Assembly: GCF_000758325.1 (NCBI RefSeq)
Contig: NZ_CP009459.1
Span: 2,976,001-3,040,000, forward strand
Origin: Cedecea neteri
GTDB taxonomy: Bacteria > Pseudomonadota > Gammaproteobacteria > Enterobacterales > Enterobacteriaceae
Direction of reading: 5' to 3'
DNA length: 64,000 bases
How positions within the stretch are numbered: the stretch's first letter is position 1; each line of letters begins with the position of its first letter. Below, piece by piece: positions 58,430 through 64,000 of the stretch. The notes under the pieces are model-generated. The model worked only from the letters and a program-made list of their open reading frames with translations, was not told where the DNA came from and did not search any database. Both the position numbers and the translations under genes were made by a program.

Positions 58430-58446
58430 TTGAAAACGTGTTTCAA
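58430..58446. promoter_or_regulatory. RpiR-type operator 1
   Basis: TTGAAA-ACGTG-TTTCAA, a perfect 6-5-6 dyad, 17 bases upstream of the EIIB start. It has the same layout as the two other sites in this gap. Confidence 0.7.
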
Positions 58447-58471
58447 ACAACAGCGCGTTTATTCAGCATGT

Positions 58472-58488
58472 ATGAAAATTATTTTCAT
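58472..58488. promoter_or_regulatory. RpiR-type operator 2
   Basis: ATGAAAAT-T-ATTTTCAT, a perfect palindrome that keeps the TGAAA-N5-TTTCA core. Its centre is 42 bp (four helical turns) from that of operator 1. Confidence 0.7.
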
Positions 58489-58592
58489 GACCGTGATCTG
58501 CGTTGGATTATTGGTTTCCCGAATGTTAAAGGAATAACAAGGCTTTTACCGAGGAGGGGGAGAGCAACGGCAAAGCGTCGCGGCAAAGTTAA

Positions 58593-58609
58593 TTGAAAAA
58601 TAATTTCAA
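58593..58609. promoter_or_regulatory. RpiR-type operator 3
   Basis: TTGAAA-AATAA-TTTCAA, the same 6-5-6 dyad, 54 bases before the regulator's ATG, where it could autoregulate. Confidence 0.7.
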
Positions 58610-58662
58610 AGCATTATGATGATTTATCCGCCTGCGACGCAGACACAAGGAACCTTTCAGCG

Positions 58663-59777
58663 ATGGATATTGTTTACCACCTGGTCCATGGGTTAGCCGA
58701 CTCTTCTCCACAAGAAACGCGGCTGGCCCGCTTTTTTCTGGAGAATTTCTTCCAGTTACCGGATGCCACCATGGAGCAGCTGGCGGCGCGTGCGGGTGTC
58801 AGTCAGGCTACGCTCCAGCAGTTCGCTCGCACTATTGGCTGCAGCGATATGAATGATTTCCTCGGCCAGGTTCGCCACCAGCAGCACGACAGCCGGGTAC
58901 AGGATTTGCTGGCCGCCCCGTCTCAAATGTTAGGGGATGCCACCTGGGTGGACAACGACACGCTGCAGTTTCTGGCCAACCGGGGCGGCGTGGCTAAAGA
59001 CGTGCTGGAGCGCTTTTCCCATTCCATCGGGCGGGATGCTGAGGGCGACATTATCAGCCGCATCCGCCAGCGTCTGGCGGAGTTCAGCCAGCAGGAAGCG
59101 AGAGTCGCGCAGGCCATCCTGCACGATCCCGGCTTTGCGTCGTCGGCAACAATCGACCAGCTTGCCCAGGCGGCGGGCGTCAGTCCGGCCACCATCACGC
59201 GCTTTGCCAGAGCCGCAGGCTGCGACGATATTCGTGATTTACGCATGAAGCTGGCGCAGGCCAGCACCGCCATGCCGGGTAGCGGGCTGCCTGCTTCCTG
59301 GCAACAGCGGCTAAGCAACATTCAGCAGGCGCTAACTCAGCAGCTGGAAACGATCCCGAGGATAATGTTTTACGCGCCGTTTCGCTGCTGGAACGAGCGA
59401 AAGCGATTCATATTTTCAGCGCGGGTGGGGCAGACACGCCTTTTGCCAGCCTTTTGCAGTACCGACTGCTGACGCAGGGCCAGCCCGCCAGCGTTTGTTA
59501 TGACCCGGCGCTAATGAGCTTCACCGCCTCAATGCTGAATCGCGAGCAGGCGATGATCGTCTTTGCCAGTTCGACGCCGGACAGCGCCTTGTTAGCGGCG
59601 GTGCAGCAGGCCCGGCGGCAGGGCGCAGCTATCGTCATGGTGACGAAAGATCCCGCCAGCGCAGCCCATGCCGGAGATGTCTGGCTGCCTCCAGGGGAAG
59701 GGCATTATGGCGCGTTATTGATTGTTGACCTGCTTTGCGATGGCCTTGCCGCCCCCGACGATGAGCGCAGGATCTGA
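58663..59777 (+). pseudogene. Tandem-HTH RpiR/MurR-family regulator, frameshifted before the SIS domain
   Basis: The first frame (58663-59472) encodes two RpiR-type HTH domains. Residues about 1-72 contain ATMEQLAARAGVSQATLQQFARTIGC; about 128-200 contain ATIDQLAQAAGVSPATITRFARAAGC. It then runs into a non-family tail. The SIS sugar-phosphate domain continues in another frame from about 59352 (AVSLLERAKAIHIFSAGGAD) to 59777. One base appears missing near 59351, where GAAAC-GATCCCGAG would otherwise read E-T-D-P-E. Restored, the protein would be about 371 residues. It may still make the DNA-binding half. Divergent from the PTS operon. A sequencing error cannot be excluded. Confidence 0.8.
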
Positions 59778-59865
59778 GTTTTGACATCAAGGCGGCTTAA
59801 TCCCCACACAATGTATCGTTTTTTGCTATACCTGAATGGCTTATACCCACAAACAGGATCAAACG

Positions 59866-60534
59866 ATGCGTAGCAAAACGTATTTTAAAGTGGCTTGTCT
59901 GGCAGGTTTATTAGCGCTGGCGGGGTGTGCTTCAAAAACCACCGCGCCGGAAAAATACTCTGGGTTTTTAAAAGATTATTCCGGTCTGCAGGAGACAAAA
60001 TCGGCAACCGGTAAAACAGTCATGCGTTGGGTTGACCCGAACTTCAAACCCGGCAACTACGACAGCCTGGTCTACAATCCGGTGGTCTACTATCCGACGC
60101 CAAGGCCCACGACCCAAATAGGCCAGAACACGCTGGATGGCCTGCTGGCGTACACCAACACCAAGCTAAAAGCCGCGGCGGCACAGCGGAAACCGTTGGT
60201 CACGACGCCAGGCCCGCACAGCCTTATTTTCCGGGGCGCGATAACCGGCGTAGACAGCACCAAAGAAGGGCTGCAGTTCTATGAAGTGATCCCGATCGCG
60301 ATGGTCGTTGCGGGCACGCAAATGGCCACCGGCCACCGCACCATGAATACCGATCTCTATTTCGAAGGTGAACTGATTGATGCGGCGACCAATAAGCCCG
60401 TTCTGCGCGTGGTGCGTAAGGGCGAGGGGAAAACGCTGAGCAACGAAAATGCCAAAGTCACCGTCGATACGCTGAAACAGGTCGTGGATGATTTGGCCAC
60501 CGATGCCACGATGTTTGACGTGCCGAATAAATAA
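59866..60534 (+). CDS. ydcL: DUF3313 lipoprotein YdcL
   Basis: 222 residues, the E. coli length. The lipobox is LALAGC, with Ala at the -1 position and Cys at about residue 21. KYSGFLKDYSGLQET, PLVTTPGPHSLIFRGAITGVDSTKEGLQFYE and GTQMATGHRTMNTDLYFEGEL match YdcL. It is an envelope lipoprotein of unknown function. The ATG after AACAGGATCAAACG was chosen over one ten codons earlier. Confidence 0.93.
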   Translation: MRSKTYFKVACLAGLLALAGCASKTTAPEKYSGFLKDYSGLQETKSATGKTVMRWVDPNFKPGNYDSLVYNPVVYYPTPRPTTQIGQNTLDGLLAYTNTKLKAAAAQRKPLVTTPGPHSLIFRGAITGVDSTKEGLQFYEVIPIAMVVAGTQMATGHRTMNTDLYFEGELIDAATNKPVLRVVRKGEGKTLSNENAKVTVDTLKQVVDDLATDATMFDVPNK

Positions 60535-60549
60535 CGCTTTTTTGCAAAC

Positions 60550-60583
60550 AAAAACCGCAGCCCTGAACAAGCTGCGGTTTTTT
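60550..60583. terminator. Terminator between ydcL and the DMT transporter gene
   Basis: A stem of about 11 bp (AAAAACCGCAG / CTGCGGTTTTT) with a T-run. It is shared by two convergent genes. Confidence 0.88.
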
Positions 60584-60584
60584 A

Positions 60585-61484
60585 TTACGCCAGTTTTCTC
60601 CGCCAGGGCAGCCACTGTTCTGGCTTAGCGAACATTACCAGGTTGCCCAGCAGGATCATCACCAGCCCCAGCACGGCGTTAGCGTGCCAGACATACCCTT
60701 CGTAGAGTGTAGACAGCGTCAGCGCCACCAGCGGGAACAGCAGCGTACTGTAGGCGGCCTGGCTCGCCCCGATGCGACCTACCAGCGTGAAATAGGCACC
60801 AAAGGCTATCACCGAACCAAAAATAGCCAGGTAAAGCAGGGAGCCGATGTAGCGCACGGTGAAATCTGGCATAAACGACTCGCCGCTCGCCAGCGCCACT
60901 ACGCCCATAATCGCGGAGCCATAAAACATCGCATAGGTGTTGGTGGACAGCGTTTCCAGGCCCCGGCTTTGATGGCGGGCGCTGATCATATTCCCCAGCG
61001 AGAAACCAAAGGTGCCGAGCGCGCTAAGGCCGATGCCGATCAGCAGCGAGGGTGCCATTTGTGTGGCTGCAAGGTCGTGCCAGAACAGCGCCACGATGCC
61101 GGCAATGCCCAGCGCGGCGGCGGGTAATACGCGGGGAGACGGCTTCTTGCGGAAGAACAGAAAATTGTTGAAGGCGTTGAACAGTACCGCCATCGAGAAG
61201 ATCACCGACTCCAGGCCGGAGCTGATATAGGCCGCCGCGTGGTAGAAGCAGAAGAAGTTGAAGCCAAATACACAGGCACCCTGCAGGACGCAAAACAGGT
61301 GGTCTTTCAGCCCGATGCGTTTCAGGCGACCCAGCGCAAGCAGCACAACAAGCATCACCACGGCCGCCACGGCAAAGCGCCAGAAAATAGACACGGGGAC
61401 GGAAACGACTCCCTGTTGCATATAAATGGCTATCCAGGTTGTTCCCCAAATCACCACCACCAGAATATAAAGTACAGCGTTCAT
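60585..61484 (-). CDS. EamA/DMT-superfamily exporter
   Basis: 299 residues with ten hydrophobic helices. The start VLYILVVVIWGTTWIAIYMQQG is the family's typical first helix, and a second EamA repeat begins near ALGTFGFSLGNMISA. The substrate is unknown. GAGAACA precedes the ATG. It is divergent from an AraC regulator that probably governs it. The pair is inserted between ydcL and ydcO relative to E. coli. Confidence 0.85.
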   Translation of the reverse strand: MNAVLYILVVVIWGTTWIAIYMQQGVVSVPVSIFWRFAVAAVVMLVVLLALGRLKRIGLKDHLFCVLQGACVFGFNFFCFYHAAAYISSGLESVIFSMAVLFNAFNNFLFFRKKPSPRVLPAAALGIAGIVALFWHDLAATQMAPSLLIGIGLSALGTFGFSLGNMISARHQSRGLETLSTNTYAMFYGSAIMGVVALASGESFMPDFTVRYIGSLLYLAIFGSVIAFGAYFTLVGRIGASQAAYSTLLFPLVALTLSTLYEGYVWHANAVLGLVMILLGNLVMFAKPEQWLPWRRKLA

Positions 61485-61632
61485 TGTTGTTCTCGTCAGT
61501 CAAAACCAGATGACAAGTCTCCATTTTTTCCGACTCTGCGACTTTCATATGGGCAGGCAACTTGCATATTCTTGCGGTTTTTTTTCACGGCGGCAGTGGC
61601 GACGACGGCGCGCAGTCCTTACACTAGCCATT

Positions 61633-62529
61633 ATGTTCCAGAAGCCGACTCCCGCTATGACCGCGCCATACCACGCCTTTGAAAACCTGCAGCAGCACAA
61701 AGCCCGCCTGAACGGCAGCGTTCAGCTTGGTTCAGGGATTCAGCTTGCCGCCTGGTCCAACGGAAATGACTGCATTACCCAACGCTGCGATCACCACACG
61801 CTGAGCCTGTACGTGACTGAAGGGTATGAAACGTACCAAAAGACGGCTTCGGGCTGGCGCAACGGCGGCGGCCCGGATCGCTTCTGTATCATGCCGGAAG
61901 ACAGCGAATCAACCTGGGACGTACGGGATGACTTCTCGTTTGTGCATCTGTACTGCACCGACGAGCATCTGAAAGACATTGCCGCGCAGATTTGGGACCG
62001 CAGCCCGGCGGCCATTAATCTTGATGAAAAAACCTTTGCTGACGACCCGCGCATAACCCAGCTTTATCGCCACTTCCTGCTGAGCAGCGACTGGCAGCAG
62101 CGAGCGAATCACCTGACGTTAAGCACGGCTTCTACGCTGCTGTTGACGCATCTGGTGCAGCATTACAGCAGCGTACAGTGGAAACTGCCGACGGTGCGCG
62201 GCGGGCTGGCCCCTGTGGTACTGCGCAATGCACAGGCGTATATCGAACAGAACCTGAGCGAGGCGCTGACCCTTGGCGAGCTTGCCCGGCTGGCGGATCT
62301 CAGCGAATACCACTTTGCACGTATGTTTAAACAGTCCACCGGCCTGGCGCCTCATCAGTACGTTATGCAGTGCAGAATGGCGAAGGCGGAAACCCTGGTG
62401 CGCCAGGGGACACTGCCGCTGACGGAGATCGCGATGGCCTGCGGGTTTAGCTCGCCCAGCCACTTCAGTACCCGCTTTAAAAGCGCCTTTGGCGCAACGC
62501 CCTCGCAGCTACGCGCGCTTCAGCCTTGA
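61633..62529 (+). CDS. AraC/XylS-family transcriptional regulator
   Basis: 298 residues from the ATG at 61633; the ATG at 61657 is equally possible and neither has a strong ribosome site. An AraC-type N-terminal sensor domain (to about residue 175) is followed by two HTH motifs. ALTLGELARLADLSEYHFARMFKQSTG is the first. PLTEIAMACGFSSPSHFSTRFKSAFGATP is the second. The ligand is unknown. It is divergent from the DMT exporter. The last 21 bases overlap the ydcO 3' end. Confidence 0.85.
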   Translation: MFQKPTPAMTAPYHAFENLQQHKARLNGSVQLGSGIQLAAWSNGNDCITQRCDHHTLSLYVTEGYETYQKTASGWRNGGGPDRFCIMPEDSESTWDVRDDFSFVHLYCTDEHLKDIAAQIWDRSPAAINLDEKTFADDPRITQLYRHFLLSSDWQQRANHLTLSTASTLLLTHLVQHYSSVQWKLPTVRGGLAPVVLRNAQAYIEQNLSEALTLGELARLADLSEYHFARMFKQSTGLAPHQYVMQCRMAKAETLVRQGTLPLTEIAMACGFSSPSHFSTRFKSAFGATPSQLRALQP

Positions 62530-63675
62530 AAACGCGGTGTAGCAAATCCCCCCGGCGATCACGCCCCAAAATGCAGAGCTGACGCCCAGCAGATTGACAC
62601 CTGAGGCGGTAACCAGAAACGTTACGATGGCGGCGTCCCTGTCGCGCTCGTGGTTCAGCGCCTGGTGCAAGCTTCCGGCAATGGTGCCCAGCAGAGCCAG
62701 CCCGGCAAGGGTATGGATCCAGGCGAGCGGCAGGGCCGTCAGCAGCGTTGAGATCGCTCCGCCAAATACTCCGGCCAATAAGTAAAATCCCCCTGCAGCC
62801 GCGGCGGCAAGCCAGCGTTTGTCTTTGTCGGGATGGGCTTCCGCGCTCTGGCAAATGGCGGCGGTAATGGCGGCGATGCAAACCGAAAATACCCCGAACG
62901 GCGCCAGCAGCAGGGCAATCAGCGCCGTCACGACGATCAGCCGTGAAACCGGGACTTTGTAGCCGGAAGCCGCCAGCGTGGCGACGCCAGGGGCATTTTG
63001 TGAGGCCATCGTCACCAGGAAGAAGGGCACGCCGATGCCCAGCAGGCTGGCGAGACTAAATGAGGGGGCTATGAATTCAGGCACAGCGACAGCAACCGGG
63101 ACGCTCCCGGCGTGAAGCTCGCCACTGATAAAGCAAATCAGCAGGCCAGCCAGCATGGCGACAACCACGGCATAGCGCGGAGCAAACACTTTTGCCAGCA
63201 GCCAGCCGGCCAGCATACTGATGCACAGTAAAAAGTGACCCTGTAACGATGTAAACGTATCGAGGCCAAACCGCAGCAAAACCCCGGCCAGCATGGCGGC
63301 GGAGAGTGTCGGGGGGATCAGCCGCATCAGCCTGGCGAACAGGCCGGTAAGGCCGCAAATCAGAATCAGCAGCGAAGCGAAAATAAAAATGCCCACCGCC
63401 TCGCTCAGGCTGTATCCCGGCAGGCTGGTGGCCAGCAGCGCTGCGCCCGGCGTGGACCAGGCCGTCAGGATCGGCTCGCGATACCACAGCGTTAACCCCA
63501 GCGTACTGATGCCCATGGCGAGGCCCAGCATTGTTAACCAGCCAGCGATTTGGTGCGGGTTAGCGCCTGCGGCATCTGCCGCCTGCCAGATAATCGCGGC
63601 GGAACTGGCGTAACCGACCAGGACGGCAACGAACCCGGCCAGAACAGTGGGAAACGGCGGAAGAGAAAGGCGCAT
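62509..63675 (-). CDS. ydcO: BenE-family benzoate/anion transporter YdcO
   Basis: 388 residues with about 12 helices. SLPPFPTVLAGFVAVLVGYASS, VPFFLVTMASQNAPGVATLAASGY and ITAAICQSAEAHPD match BenE/YdcO. It is an inner-membrane symporter, with benzoate as the named family substrate and none proven here. The start ATG gives MRLSLPPFPT; 14 open codons upstream run into the sutR control region. It is divergent from sutR as in E. coli. Confidence 0.93.
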   Translation of the reverse strand: MRLSLPPFPTVLAGFVAVLVGYASSAAIIWQAADAAGANPHQIAGWLTMLGLAMGISTLGLTLWYREPILTAWSTPGAALLATSLPGYSLSEAVGIFIFASLLILICGLTGLFARLMRLIPPTLSAAMLAGVLLRFGLDTFTSLQGHFLLCISMLAGWLLAKVFAPRYAVVVAMLAGLLICFISGELHAGSVPVAVAVPEFIAPSFSLASLLGIGVPFFLVTMASQNAPGVATLAASGYKVPVSRLIVVTALIALLLAPFGVFSVCIAAITAAICQSAEAHPDKDKRWLAAAAAGGFYLLAGVFGGAISTLLTALPLAWIHTLAGLALLGTIAGSLHQALNHERDRDAAIVTFLVTASGVNLLGVSSAFWGVIAGGICYTAFSRLKRA

Positions 63676-63724
63676 GGTTGGCTCGCTGTGCGTTATAACG
63701 TCCGGGGAATATAGCATCGTGCGT

Positions 63725-63745
63725 TATAGCGCACAAGGCGCTATA
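63725..63745. promoter_or_regulatory. Inverted repeat in the ydcO/sutR gap
   Basis: TATAGCGC-ACAAG-GCGCTATA, a perfect 8-5-8 dyad that overlaps a possible -10 (TATACT, 63742-63747), 25 bases before sutR. It is a candidate SutR operator controlling both divergent genes. Confidence 0.6.
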
Positions 63746-63769
63746 CTGCGCCCTCAACGGGAGGAGAGA

Positions 63770-64000
63770 ATGGACATAGCGCAACATCTGGCTAACACCC
63801 TGAAAGGCCTGCGTCAGGCCAGAGGCTGGAGCCTGACCTTCGCGGCGAAACAAACCGGCGTATCGAAAGCCATGCTCGGGCAAATCGAACGCAACGAATC
63901 CAGCCCGACCGTCGCCACATTGTGGAAGATTGCCACCGGTTTTAACGTGCCGTTTTCTGTGTTCCTCGAAGCCGGTTCCGCGCCCGTGCGCCCGGTTTTT
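63770..64000 (+). CDS. sutR: XRE-cupin regulator SutR (YdcN), 5' part
   Basis: The first 77 codons only; the gene runs off the right edge. GGGAGGAGAGA precedes the ATG. The Cro/C1 HTH (TLKGLRQARGWSLTFAAKQTGVSKAMLGQIERNESSPTVATLWKIATG) is nearly the same as E. coli SutR, a regulator of sulfur-use genes with a C-terminal cupin that would lie beyond the window. Confidence 0.92.
   Translation, partial: MDIAQHLANTLKGLRQARGWSLTFAAKQTGVSKAMLGQIERNESSPTVATLWKIATGFNVPFSVFLEAGSAPVRPVF

Noticed and set aside
59351-59352. Programmed -1 ribosomal frameshift in the RpiR gene
   Set aside because: No X-XXY-YYZ slippery heptamer is present in the zero frame around the junction. A base loss is the simpler reading.

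Overview
The window is a gene-dense piece of an Enterobacteriaceae chromosome from the replication terminus region. The evidence is E. coli-like gene order with recognisable proteins (cnu, malY-malX-malI, ydgA, manA, fumA, fumC, tus, rstAB, folM, arcD, ydgH, pntAB, uspE, fnr, ogt, then smrA, ydcI, ydcJ, opgD, rimL, ydcK, tehAB, ydcL, ydcO, sutR), plus a Ter site directly upstream of tus. Genus could not be fixed from sequence alone. I saw no tRNA, rRNA, CRISPR, transposase or integrase gene.

Layout. 1-13 kb: ydgK (cut by the window edge), cnu and ydgJ. Next comes an accessory block with a two-partner-secretion (TpsB) transporter, a Gly/Thr/Val-repeat lipoprotein and a YfeH-like bile-acid:sodium symporter homologue. 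add follows, then a second accessory block: acetyltransferase, methyltransferase, POT-like transporter, PHP-domain metallohydrolase and an OmpX/Ail-like porin. 13-20 kb: the mal regulon side branch (malY, malX, malI with two operators), an acetyltransferase, ydgA, a structured hairpin-rich intergenic region, and manA. 21-25 kb: fumA, fumC, tus and Ter. 25-34 kb: rstAB, folM (apparently with a non-canonical start), arcD/ydgI, ydgH, pntAB. 34-40 kb: a divergent EamA transporter/LysR pair, uspE, fnr (with its own FNR box), ogt, smrA, ydcI.

41-52 kb: ydcJ, then an inserted esterase / LysR / aminotransferase / amino-acid-binding-protein group, then opgD, rimL, ydcK and tehAB with an NsrR-like operator. 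52-60 kb: a segment absent from the E. coli tehB-ydcL junction. It holds pepT and a DppA-like binding protein flanked by two related palindromic repeats, then a cellobiose-type PTS/GH4 operon. That operon faces a tandem-HTH RpiR regulator broken by a frameshift, and three matching operators lie between them. 60-64 kb: ydcL, a DMT exporter with a divergent AraC regulator, ydcO, and the start of sutR.

The core genes serve central metabolism (fumarases, transhydrogenase, mannose-6-P isomerase, adenosine deaminase), anaerobic and stress control (Fnr, UspE, RstAB) and chromosome termination. The accessory blocks add surface proteins, peptide uptake and breakdown, and beta-glucoside use. Points most worth a second look: the TpsB-lipoprotein pair, the broken double-HTH RpiR with its three operators, the folM start, the ydgA-manA hairpin cluster, and the repeat-flanked pepT/DppA segment.
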